A stretch of DNA of 64,000 nucleotides from CF-13 sp035279665. GTDB taxonomy: Bacteria > Chloroflexota > Dormibacteria > CF-121. The notes below the pieces were generated by a model that had not been told where the DNA came from, did not search any database, and was given only the letters and a program-made list of their open reading frames with translations. The translations under genes were made by a program, and so were the position numbers. Positions 20,825 to 28,514 of this stretch are shown here, one piece after another (position 1 is the stretch's first letter; every line of letters starts with the position of its first letter). The stretch spans positions 1-64,000 of the forward strand of contig DATEHI010000052.1 of assembly GCA_035279665.1 (NCBI GenBank), in the 5' to 3' direction.

Positions 20825-21696
20825 ATTCGATCACGCACGCGCACGCCATAGAGGCCCTGCGGTCGCGCGATCAGGACGGCGACCAGAATGACGAAAAACA
20901 CGAAGTTGGCCCAGACCGGCGAGACCAGGACGGCGGTGATGTCTTCGGTGACCAGCATGACCAGCGCGGCGACGACGGCCCCGCGCAGACTTCCCAGGCC
21001 ACCGAGCACGATGATGGTGAGAAGGCGCGAGATCAGATCGTAGTGGCTGCCCGGGTTGAACGCATTGGTGATGCCGAACACCACGCCGCCGGCCGCCGCG
21101 GTCGCGACCCCGACGCCGAAGGCGAGCGCGGCGACTCGGTCGACGTCGATGCCGATCAACTGCGCCGCGGTTCGGTTGAGCATTGTCGCCCGGATAGCTC
21201 CGCCGAATGCGGTGCGGTAGAGCATCAAGAACAGCGCCCCCAGGATCGCGAGGCAAAGCACGAAGCCGAAGACATAGACATAGGTGATGCGGAAACCGAA
21301 GATCGGAAAGCTGGCGGTCTCGTACCAGGCCCGCAACTGGACGTAGTTGGTGCTGAAGAAATAACCGAGGACGCCCTCGACGCCAAGGGCGATCGCGTAG
21401 GTCACGAGTACGGACAGCGCTTCGCGGTCCGTCCTGAGCGGGCGAATGAACGCCAGCTGCAAGACGACGCCCAGCGCGAACATGGCCGGCATGGTGACCA
21501 CCAGGCTGAGGAACGGGTCGATGTGGAAGGAGCGGAAGAGCGCGAAGCTGAGGTAGGCGCCGAGCACCACCAGCGCGCCGTGGCCGACGTTGATGATGCG
21601 CATCACGCCGAAGATCAAGGTGAGCCCCGAGGCCATGAGCGCGTAGACCCCGCCCGTCAGGATGCCGAGGGCCGCGGCCTGAAGGACGAGGCTCAT
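20821..21696 (-). CDS. livH: Branched-chain-type ABC importer, permease LivH
   Basis: 291 residues, about eight membrane helices. The LivH features GILTGGVYALMASGLTLIFG, MRIINVGHGALVVLGAYL and the EAA-like loop MLNRTAAQLIGIDVDRVAALAF are present. It lies 60 bases downstream of the binding-protein gene, separated by a strong hairpin that probably lowers permease expression relative to the binding protein. Confidence 0.93.
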   Translation of the reverse strand: MSLVLQAAALGILTGGVYALMASGLTLIFGVMRIINVGHGALVVLGAYLSFALFRSFHIDPFLSLVVTMPAMFALGVVLQLAFIRPLRTDREALSVLVTYAIALGVEGVLGYFFSTNYVQLRAWYETASFPIFGFRITYVYVFGFVLCLAILGALFLMLYRTAFGGAIRATMLNRTAAQLIGIDVDRVAALAFGVGVATAAAGGVVFGITNAFNPGSHYDLISRLLTIIVLGGLGSLRGAVVAALVMLVTEDITAVLVSPVWANFVFFVILVAVLIARPQGLYGVRVRDRI

Positions 21697-21715
21697 CGCG
21701 GAAGCAAGCGAAAGA

Positions 21716-21750
21716 TGAGGGGACGGCGCCTGCTGGTCACCGTCCCCTCA
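21716..21750 (-). terminator. Intercistronic hairpin between binding-protein and permease genes
   Basis: TGAGGGGACGG (21716-21726) and CCGTCCCCTCA (21740-21750) form a perfect 11-bp stem with a 13-base loop. On the minus strand it is followed by only a short T-rich stretch (ATCTTTCG), so it more likely acts as a partial terminator or mRNA stabiliser that favours the solute-binding protein, as known for other importer operons. Confidence 0.6.
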
Positions 21751-21756
21751 GCCTAA

Positions 21757-22983
21757 CTAAGGCCAGTTCGGCTTCGGAAACTCGGGCTTGTTGGAGCCGG
21801 CCACGGTCGGGGGATAGACAAAGACTGCCTGGCCGGATTGCCATTGTTCGATGTAGACGCCCACGCCACCCTGCGGCTTGCCCGTACTGTCGAAGGACAT
21901 GGGGCCCTGGATCGTCTGGTAGGTCCCCGAATGCAAGGCGATGATCAGCTTCGAGTTCTCGATGCTGTTCGCCTTCTTGGCCGCCTGCTCGACCACCTGG
22001 CCAACACTGTAGGCCTCGGCGGCGTCGGCGCTGATGCCGCCAGCCGTACCGCCGTACTTGGCGATGAACTCGCTGACGAACTGGCTGTTGCCATAGGCGG
22101 TGGCATCAGACGTCCAGCCGGCCGGCACCATCACACCCTCGTCCGCCGAACCCACCTTGTCGGAGAAATCCTTGCCCTGGTCCGGGCCGGTGGTTTCGAT
22201 CAGCGACTTGGGGTTGTAGTGCTGTTGCTGGAAGACCTTGATGAAGGCGACGGCGTCGGGGATCTGTGTTCCCAGGATCACGACGTCGGCATTCGCATGG
22301 ATCATCTGCAGGGCGATCGGCGTGAAGTCCGTCGTCTCCGCTGGATATACCTTGTACCCACCGGACGGTGTGGTGATCCCGCCGGCCTCGAGCAGGGCCT
22401 TGGCCTTGTCGACTTGCGGCTGGGTGAAGGGATCATCCTGCGTCGCGTAGGCGGCGGTCTTCGGGCGCTGGCTGCTGGGGAGTCCGAGCAGCCATTTCGT
22501 ATAGCTCACGAGGTTGTCTTCGACGGCCGCCGGCTGCACGAAGAAAATGGACTTCAGGCCGCGGTTGAAGACGGCCGGACCGCCGCCGGCCGGCTCGGGA
22601 AAGGCGTAGCCATAACGGTCAGTGACCGTGGAGGCCGGGATCGTCAGCAGCGAGCTGAACGGTCCGAAGACCAACGCCACCTTCTCCTGCGTGATCAGGT
22701 TTGTATAGTTCGTGACCACCTGCTGCTGGCTGCTGGCGTCGTCGACGTATTTCATGGTTACCTGGTGCCCGAGCAGTCCGCCCTTCTTGTTGACGTCCTG
22801 CATCCACAGGTCATACCCCTGCTCCAGCGCTTTCCCGTCGGTCGAGAAGTCGCCGCTCAGCGATACGGAGACTCCGATCGTAATCGGCGCCTGGGGTGAC
22901 GCGGTCGTGCTCGCCGTTGAGCTGCCGCACGCTGATAGAACCAGGGCGAACCCGGCCACGATCATCGACACGGGCTTACGCAT
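21757..22983 (-). CDS. ABC-importer solute-binding lipoprotein, LivK-like
   Basis: 408 residues. A lipoprotein signal peptide ends in the lipobox LSAC (Cys at about residue 19), followed by a Ser/Thr/Ala-rich tether. The mature part starts PITIGVSVSLSGDFS and continues KALEQGYDLWMQDVNKKGGLLG, the periplasmic-binding-protein type 1 fold of LivK/amide-binding proteins. The ligand cannot be read from sequence; members bind branched-chain amino acids, amides, aromatic acids or urea. It is first gene of the importer operon, divergent from a LacI-family regulator gene, and probably controlled by operators at 23033-23061. Confidence 0.92.
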   Translation of the reverse strand: MRKPVSMIVAGFALVLSACGSSTASTTASPQAPITIGVSVSLSGDFSTDGKALEQGYDLWMQDVNKKGGLLGHQVTMKYVDDASSQQQVVTNYTNLITQEKVALVFGPFSSLLTIPASTVTDRYGYAFPEPAGGGPAVFNRGLKSIFFVQPAAVEDNLVSYTKWLLGLPSSQRPKTAAYATQDDPFTQPQVDKAKALLEAGGITTPSGGYKVYPAETTDFTPIALQMIHANADVVILGTQIPDAVAFIKVFQQQHYNPKSLIETTGPDQGKDFSDKVGSADEGVMVPAGWTSDATAYGNSQFVSEFIAKYGGTAGGISADAAEAYSVGQVVEQAAKKANSIENSKLIIALHSGTYQTIQGPMSFDSTGKPQGGVGVYIEQWQSGQAVFVYPPTVAGSNKPEFPKPNWP

Positions 22984-23032
22984 GCTCCCTCCCTTCGGGC
23001 CAGAATCGACTCATTCTTTTGGCTCAGCCGGT

Positions 23033-23067
23033 TTGTTCTTGCATTGAACAAACGATTGTTCTATGTT
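23033..23067 (+). promoter_or_regulatory. lacI-type promoter with overlapping operator half-sites
   Basis: TTGCAT (23039-23044), 17 bases, TATGTT (23062-23067) form a promoter for the regulator gene at 23105. The spacer holds GAACAAACGATTGTTC (23046-23061), an inverted repeat with central CG matching 14 of 16 positions, as usual for LacI-family operators. A further TTGTTC at 23033-23038 makes a second, overlapping inverted repeat with the same GAACAA. The site could control both the regulator and the divergent importer operon. Confidence 0.65.
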
Positions 23068-23104
23068 AGGCACGGGTCATACGATTGTCAATGAGGACGC
23101 GAGC

Positions 23105-24160
23105 ATGCCGGTCACACTGAAGCAGCTGGCCGCTCGCGCCCACGTCCACCCCTCCACCGTCTCGCGGGTCGCCAACCACGATCCGAGCCTGCGCATCGGC
23201 CCCGTCACACGGCAGCGGATCGAGACGCTGCTCCGCGAAACCGAATACCGCCCCAACGGCGTCGCCCGCGGGCTGAAGCTGGCGCAGACCCTGGTGCTCG
23301 CGGTGGTCATCCCCGACGTTACCAACCCCTTTTTTGCGGCCCTCTTTCGCGGCGTCGAGGATGGCGCCACGCCACGGGGGTATAACGTCCTGCTCTGCAA
23401 CACGGATGGGAGTCCAGAGCGCCAGCGCTCGCACGTGCGAAGCCTGCACGCGCGTCGGGTCGATGGCGTCATTCTCGCCAGCAGCTTCCTCAAAGATCCG
23501 ACGGTTCGCTGGCTGCGGCAGCAGCACATTCCCTATGTGTTGGTGAATCGGTTCAGCGACGAGGACCAGGACCCATTCGTCGGCTCGGACGACCTCGTCG
23601 GGGCCCGGGTCGCCACAACGCACCTCGCCCAACTCGGCCATCGCCGCATCGGCCACCTCGCCGGCAAGCCAACCGTCAGCACCGGAGTGCTACGTCGGCG
23701 GGGCTACCTCTGCGCGCTCCGCGATGCCGGCCTGACTCCGGACCCAGCCCTGGTCATCGAGTCCGGCTATACGGAGGAGGGCGGCGCGCGGGCGGCCGAG
23801 CGCCTGCTCGCGCTCGAAGATCGACCCACGGCCCTCTTCGCCGTGACCGACATGACGGCGGTGGGGGCTTTCGGCGCGGCCCGCCGGATGGGTTTGCGCG
23901 TCCCCGAGGACGTGGCGATCGTGGGCTACAACGACATCCCGCTGGCGATGCGAATGGTACCGGCACTCACAACGGTGCACGTCCCGATCCATGATTTCGG
24001 GGCCGCGGCGGCTCGCTTGCTGCTGGAGCAGATCGAGACGGGCGAGCGCAGCCGGCGACGGGTGATCTTCAATCCCGAGCTGATCGTCCGCGGGTCGACG
24101 GTTGCCGGCGCTGGCACTCAAGCGGCTCACCAAGCCGTACCGGCGTTTGCCAGCGAATGA
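23105..24160 (+). CDS. LacI-family transcriptional regulator
   Basis: 351 residues from ATG 23105. The DNA-binding head MPVTLKQLAARAHVHPSTVS and RVANHDPS is followed by the hinge helix region NGVARGLKLAQT and a periplasmic-binding-type effector domain (VVIPDVTNPFFAALFRG, HLAQLGHRRIGHLAG, AIVGYNDIPLAM). I prefer 23105 over the in-frame start at 23063 because the promoter boxes reach to 23067 and GAGG lies at 23092-23095. The effector is probably the substrate or a catabolite of the island. It is divergent from livK and upstream of the dehydrogenase. Confidence 0.93.
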   Translation: MPVTLKQLAARAHVHPSTVSRVANHDPSLRIGPVTRQRIETLLRETEYRPNGVARGLKLAQTLVLAVVIPDVTNPFFAALFRGVEDGATPRGYNVLLCNTDGSPERQRSHVRSLHARRVDGVILASSFLKDPTVRWLRQQHIPYVLVNRFSDEDQDPFVGSDDLVGARVATTHLAQLGHRRIGHLAGKPTVSTGVLRRRGYLCALRDAGLTPDPALVIESGYTEEGGARAAERLLALEDRPTALFAVTDMTAVGAFGAARRMGLRVPEDVAIVGYNDIPLAMRMVPALTTVHVPIHDFGAAAARLLLEQIETGERSRRRVIFNPELIVRGSTVAGAGTQAAHQAVPAFASE

Positions 24161-24170
24161 TGACACTGCA

Positions 24171-25109
24171 ATGGTAAGCAATCGTTTGCGCACACTCGGC
24201 TGGATTGGGACGGGGCGAATGGGATCGGTACTCGCCACCCGCCTGCTGGAGCACGGCTGCGACCTGACGGTCTACAACCGCACTCGGGCCAAGGCCGAAG
24301 CACTGGCGCAGCACGGCGCGCGCATCGTTGATCAGCCGGCGGACCTGCGCGACCGCGACATCGTCATCACCTCCGTCGCGGGATCCCGTGACTTCGCCGA
24401 GGTGATGACCGGGCCGCACGGTCTCCTCGCGAACGGCAGCCGGGTGCCCGCGATGGTGATCGACACGTCCACCGTTTCGATGGACGTCTCGCAAACGATC
24501 CGTCAGAAGGCGGCCGAGCTCGGTGCGGCGCTGCTCGCGGCGCCGGTCAGCGGCAACCCGAAGGTCGCGCGCGCCGGCAAGTTGAGCCTGGCCGTGTCGG
24601 GGCCACGCCAGGCGTTCGAAGACGCGCTGCCCTACCTGGAGATGCTGGGAAAGAGCGTGACCTATGTCGGTGAGGGCGAGGCGGCCAGGCTGGTCAAGAT
24701 CTGCCACAACCTCATCCTGGGCGTCGTCACGCAGATCCTCGCCGAGACAATCATCCTCGCGGAACGCGGCGGCATCAGCCGCGCCGACTACCTCGCGTTC
24801 ATCAACGACAGTGTGATGGGCTCGACATTCAGCCGCTACAAGACGCCTGCATTCGTCAGCCTCGATTTCACGCCGACCTTCACCGGCCACTTGCTGCGGA
24901 AGGACTTTGAACTCGGTTTGGACGCCGCGCGCCAGCTCGACGTTCCGTTGCCGGTCGCGGCCCTCACCCACCAGATCGTCGTCAGCCTTATCGAGAACGG
25001 CCTGGGCGAGGTCGATTTTGCCGCGCTCCTCGAGCTCGAGGCCCGTGGAGCGAATCTCCACCTGGCTCCGGAGGCACGCGAGATGTCGGACGGACTCGAG
25101 GCAGACTAA
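24171..25109 (+). CDS. Beta-hydroxyacid dehydrogenase (3-hydroxyisobutyrate dehydrogenase family)
   Basis: 312 residues from ATG 24171. The N-terminal NAD(P) motif LGWIGTGRMGSVLATRLL is followed by TVYNRTRAKAEAL; VIDTSTVS and APVSGNPKVARAGKL form the substrate loop, and the catalytic Lys and Asn lie in ARLVKICHNLI. Members oxidise 3-hydroxyisobutyrate, tartronate semialdehyde and similar acids, or reduce imines; the substrate here is unknown. It starts 10 bases after the lacI stop. A longer form from 24102 would overlap lacI by 59 bases and is not favoured. A LacI-like palindrome (24178-24189) lies just inside its start. Confidence 0.88.
   Translation: MVSNRLRTLGWIGTGRMGSVLATRLLEHGCDLTVYNRTRAKAEALAQHGARIVDQPADLRDRDIVITSVAGSRDFAEVMTGPHGLLANGSRVPAMVIDTSTVSMDVSQTIRQKAAELGAALLAAPVSGNPKVARAGKLSLAVSGPRQAFEDALPYLEMLGKSVTYVGEGEAARLVKICHNLILGVVTQILAETIILAERGGISRADYLAFINDSVMGSTFSRYKTPAFVSLDFTPTFTGHLLRKDFELGLDAARQLDVPLPVAALTHQIVVSLIENGLGEVDFAALLELEARGANLHLAPEAREMSDGLEAD
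24178..24189. promoter_or_regulatory. Possible LacI-type operator inside the dehydrogenase start
   Basis: GCAATCGTTTGC is a near-palindrome with central CG (10 of 12 positions), similar in style to the operators at 23046 and 25310. It overlaps codons 3 to 7, so if bound it would act as a roadblock. A chance match cannot be excluded. Confidence 0.3.
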
Positions 25110-25478
25110 CCCGACGCGCGGTCCGCGATGGACGCACCACCAGGGCGGAGCGGCGCTACAGACAACCGCTCTGCGCCGGTATCCGTATCGCCGCCCCCTT
25201 CGCCGCCCTGGCACTCGGGGATAGCACGTCGCGAACCCCTCGCTGACCGCCATGCTAACCACCCCCATTTGATCTGTCAAAGGTTTGGCCATACCGCCCT
25301 TTTCTGCGTGCCAAACGTTTGGCGCCCGTTAACCTCAGCCGCGCGGGGTTGCGGAGCGTTGCTTCCGATGCATACCCCTCACCAGCGGTTAACGTTGGAC
25401 CAGGGCGCTGAGCGCCTGGGTGATGGCAGGGCGGGGCGACGGGTGGGCGAACGCAACGCGCGCCGGGGGCGGACGATC
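25110..25478. other. Gene-free stretch upstream of the broken regulator
   Basis: 369 bases with no supported gene. The open frames here have no recognisable protein features. The clear content is two LacI-type palindromes (25276-25289 and 25310-25323). The rest is GC-rich sequence leading into the remnant HTH at 25479. Confidence 0.6.
25276..25323. promoter_or_regulatory. Pair of LacI-type operators
   Basis: GCCAAACGTTTGGC (25310-25323) is a perfect 14-base palindrome with central CG. GTCAAAGGTTTGGC (25276-25289) is a diverged second copy. Their centres are 34 bases apart, about three helical turns, so cooperative binding or a small loop is possible. They lie upstream of a LacI pseudogene and the M24-E1-ALDH genes. 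Which LacI protein binds is not known. Confidence 0.65.
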
Positions 25479-26230
25479 GTGACCCTGGAGGAGGTTGCTC
25501 GGGCAGCGGGCGTTCACTATTCGTGGATCGGATCCTCAATCACCTCTTGAGCCGGCGGGTCGACGCCATCATCCTGACCGGTGCGCGAATCCGCGACGCA
25601 CCCAGACTGCGCCAGATCCGGCGTCAAGGCATCCCGCTTGTGCTGGTGGTTCAGGATGTTCCCGGGATCCGCTTGCCGGCCGCCATCAATGACGACTTCC
25701 TCGGCGGCGTGCTGGCGGCTAAACATCTCCTCTCGCTCGGGCACCGGCGCGTCGCCCAACTGCGCGGACCGCCGGACCTCAACTCCTGCGTCTTGCGTGC
25801 CCGGGGTTTCAGCAAGACGATTGCGGCCGCGGGCGCCGTGGAAGTCGCCCTTCGGTCCACGGCCCCCACGGGATCACCCGACGAGGGTCGTTTCCTGATG
25901 GGGAAGCTCCTCGATCGCAAGGGACCGAGGCCATCCGGGATCTTCGCGCATCATGACCTGATGGCCTTCGGCGCGCTCACCGCGGCGGAGGAGCGAGGCT
26001 TGCTGGCTCCGAAGGACCTGTCGATGATCGGCTATCACGATCTGCCGCACGATGAGCGCATCGTGCCGCCGCTCACCTCCATCCGACAACAGCGCGAGAA
26101 AATCGGCCGGACCGCCGCACAGTTTCTCGTAGAAATGCTCAGGCCGCCGGGCCGGGCGCCGGCCCCTCGACGGCTCGCCCCCGAGCTGGTGGTGCGCCAA
26201 TCGACCGGTCCGCCTCCAGCCATTCGTTAA
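25479..26230 (+). pseudogene. LacI-family regulator, broken by an internal deletion
   Basis: Codons from GTG 25479 encode VTLEEVARAAGVHYS, the first half of a LacI DNA-binding head, but the frame then reads WIGSS and stops at 25550. In another frame, starting around 25517, the sequence continues as FVDRILNHLLSRRVDAIIL and the rest of a LacI effector domain (KHLLSLGHRRVAQLRG, SMIGYHDLPHDERI) to 26230. About 75 residues, covering the second HTH helix, hinge and first effector strands, are missing at a junction near 25515-25520. The C-terminal 235 residues could still be made from ATG 25523, without DNA binding. Two intact operators remain upstream. Confidence 0.85.
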
Positions 26231-26232
26231 CC

Positions 26233-27504
26233 TTGAGCGCGGTGGCACGAACGAAATCCGAGTTCACCGTGACCTCCGTCCCCGCACCGGGGCGGATGCA
26301 CGTCGATTGGGAGGAACGGGTCGATTTCCGCCGCCTCCACGACTACCGGCTGGGACGCACCCGCCAGGCGATCGCGAATGCCGGCCTCGGTGCGGTGCTG
26401 GTCTTCGACATGAACAACATCCGCTACATCACCAGCACCACCATCGGCGAGTGGGCGCGCGACAAGATGGCTCGCTTCGCGCTGCTGACCCGGGGCGGCG
26501 ACCCGATCCTGTGGGATTTCGGCTCGGCGGCGAAGGCGCATCGCCTGCACGCGCCCTGGCTGCGGCCAGAGAATTCTCGAGCCGGAATGACGGGTCTACG
26601 TGGGTCCGTTGCCCCCGATGCGGGCCTCTCGGATGACGTCGCGATGACCGTAAAGGACCTGATGCGCGAGCAAGGCGTCGCCGGCGAGCCGCTTGGCGTC
26701 GACATCGCCGAGCTGCCGATGGTCTTCGCGCTGGAGAAGGCGGGCATCAACGTCGTCGATGCGCAGCAGGCGATGCTCGACGCGCGACAGATCAAGTCCC
26801 AGGACGAGATCACGCTGCTCAGCATGTCGGCCGCGCTCGTCGATGGCGTCTACCAGACGATCTACGAAGTGTTGAAGCCGGGCATCCGCGAGAACGAGAT
26901 CGTCGCGATTGCCAACAAGCAGCTCTACGACATGGGCTCCGACGATGTCGAGGCGATCAATGCCGTGTCGGGCGAGCGTTGCAGCCCGCATCCTCATGTC
27001 TTCTCCGATCGCCTCATCCGGCCCGGCGACCAGGCGTTCTTCGACATCATCCAGGCCTACAACGGCTATCGCACCTGCTACTACCGGACCTTCAACGTCG
27101 GCCGCGCGACGCAGAGCCAGCGCGACGCCTACAAGAAGGCGCGCGAATGGATCGATGCGGGGATCGACATGGTGAAGCCCGGGGTCACGACCGACATGAT
27201 CGCCCGGGCCTGGCCGAAAGCGCAGGATTTCGGCTTCGAGAACGAGATGGAGGCCTTCGGCCTACAGTTCGGGCACGGCCTTGGGCTGGCGCTGCACGAA
27301 CGACCGATCATCAGCCGCCTCACTTCGCTCGACCACCCGGTCGAACTGAACGAGGGCATGGTCTTCGCCCTGGAAACCTATTGCCCGGCGTCGGACGGCC
27401 ATTCGGCGGCGCGCATCGAGGAGGAAATCGTGGTGACGGCGACGGGGCACGAGGTGATCACCCTCTTCCCCGCCGAGGAGCTCGTCATCGCGAACGCCTA
27501 TTGA
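26233..27504 (+). CDS. M24-fold protein (Xaa-Pro peptidase/creatinase/DddP-like)
   Basis: 423 residues. The N-terminal creatinase-like domain (LVFDMNNIRYITSTT) precedes a C-terminal pita-bread domain. The usual five metal ligands are Asp, Asp, His, Glu, Glu. Here Asp271 (AFFDII), His in FGHGLGLALHERP, Glu in FALETYCP and Glu in ARIEEEIVV are seen, but the second Asp, 11 residues after the first, is Cys282 (YRTCYYRTF). A two-metal peptidase site is therefore doubtful. DddP-type DMSP lyases and other non-peptidases belong to this superfamily. It starts TTG or GTG-like at 26233, 2 bases after the pseudogene stop, and leads the E1-ALDH genes. Confidence 0.82.
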   Translation: MSAVARTKSEFTVTSVPAPGRMHVDWEERVDFRRLHDYRLGRTRQAIANAGLGAVLVFDMNNIRYITSTTIGEWARDKMARFALLTRGGDPILWDFGSAAKAHRLHAPWLRPENSRAGMTGLRGSVAPDAGLSDDVAMTVKDLMREQGVAGEPLGVDIAELPMVFALEKAGINVVDAQQAMLDARQIKSQDEITLLSMSAALVDGVYQTIYEVLKPGIRENEIVAIANKQLYDMGSDDVEAINAVSGERCSPHPHVFSDRLIRPGDQAFFDIIQAYNGYRTCYYRTFNVGRATQSQRDAYKKAREWIDAGIDMVKPGVTTDMIARAWPKAQDFGFENEMEAFGLQFGHGLGLALHERPIISRLTSLDHPVELNEGMVFALETYCPASDGHSAARIEEEIVVTATGHEVITLFPAEELVIANAY

Positions 27505-27536
27505 GCACCCAGGTCGGTCGGCCCGTGGAGGATGAG

Positions 27537-28514
27537 GTGGACCGCCCAACGCAGCTGCGCCTTTATCGATTGATGGTCGAGCTGCGCGATTTCGAGCAGC
27601 GCGCCTACGAGCTGTTCCTCGAGAACCTGGTGCGCGGCACGAGCCACCTGGCGCTCGGGCAGGAGGCCATCGCCGCCGGCTACGCGGTGGCGATGCGCGC
27701 CGATGACTACACCTTCTGCACCTATCGCGGTCACGGCCACACCCTCGCTCGCGGCGCGTCGATGGCCGGCGCGCTGGCCGAGCTGATGGGGCGTGGCAAC
27801 GGCATGCTCCACGGCAAGGGCGGGTCGATGCACCTTACCGACGTCACGCATGGGGCCATGGGGTCCTACGCGATTGTCGGCGCGCACCTGCCGATCGCGG
27901 CCGGCGCCGCCTGGTCGGCGCAGGTTCGCAAGTCCGGACAGGTCGCGGTCTGTTTCTTTGGCGACGGGACGACCAACATCGGCGCCTTTCACGAAGCCCT
28001 CAACCTGGCGGTGATCTGGAAGCTGCCGGTGGTCTTTTGCTGCGAGAACAACCAGTACATGGAGTACACGCCGATTCGATCGGTGACCGCTGTCGAGCAT
28101 CCGGCCGCCGACCGCGCCTCGGCCTACGGCCTCGACGCAATCCTGGTCGACGGCAACGATGCCGACGTGATGTACGAGACGGCGAGGCAAACGATCGGCA
28201 AGGCTCGCAACGGTGGCGGCCCCTCGCTGATCGAGGCCCTCACCTATCGGCACGGTGGTCACTCGCGCGCCGATCCCGCCAAGTACCGGCCGGAGGCCGA
28301 GGTGCAGGAATGGCTCGGCCGCGACCCGGTGAAGCGCTACCGCGAACGGCTGCAGGCCGCCGGCATCGGCGAGGCCGAGCTCAACGAGATCGATACCCGC
28401 GCTCAGCAGAAGGTGGACGCGGCGACCGATGAGGCGCGCAAGGGTGCCCCGGCCCGGGTCGCCGAGATCGAACGCCAGGTCTGGAGTGACGGAGGCGCAG
28501 CATGGCGGAACTGA
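27537..28514 (+). CDS. 2-oxoacid/acetoin dehydrogenase E1, alpha subunit
   Basis: 325 residues from GTG 27537, which has GGAGG at 27527-27531; TTG 27501 and GTG 27525 are alternatives. The ThDP motif GDGTTNIGAFHEALNL ... ENN is intact, as are SHLALGQEAIAAGYA, YRGHGHTLARG and GKGGSMHL, typical of the AcoA/PdhA type. Together with the beta subunit it would decarboxylate a 2-oxo acid or acetoin and pass the acyl group to lipoate on an E2. No E2 or E3 gene lies in the cluster. It overlaps the beta-subunit gene by 13 bases. Confidence 0.9.
   Translation: MDRPTQLRLYRLMVELRDFEQRAYELFLENLVRGTSHLALGQEAIAAGYAVAMRADDYTFCTYRGHGHTLARGASMAGALAELMGRGNGMLHGKGGSMHLTDVTHGAMGSYAIVGAHLPIAAGAAWSAQVRKSGQVAVCFFGDGTTNIGAFHEALNLAVIWKLPVVFCCENNQYMEYTPIRSVTAVEHPAADRASAYGLDAILVDGNDADVMYETARQTIGKARNGGGPSLIEALTYRHGGHSRADPAKYRPEAEVQEWLGRDPVKRYRERLQAAGIGEAELNEIDTRAQQKVDAATDEARKGAPARVAEIERQVWSDGGAAWRN

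Noticed and set aside
24102..24171. Upstream start for the beta-hydroxyacid dehydrogenase
   Set aside because: Would overlap lacI by 59 bases and add a basic segment before the Rossmann strand that family members lack; ATG 24171 fits the usual N terminus.
27501..27536. TTG 27501 as start of E1 alpha
   Set aside because: Gives a neat 4-base overlap, but GTG 27537 has GGAGG at a good distance and matches the family's usual start. Not fully excluded.
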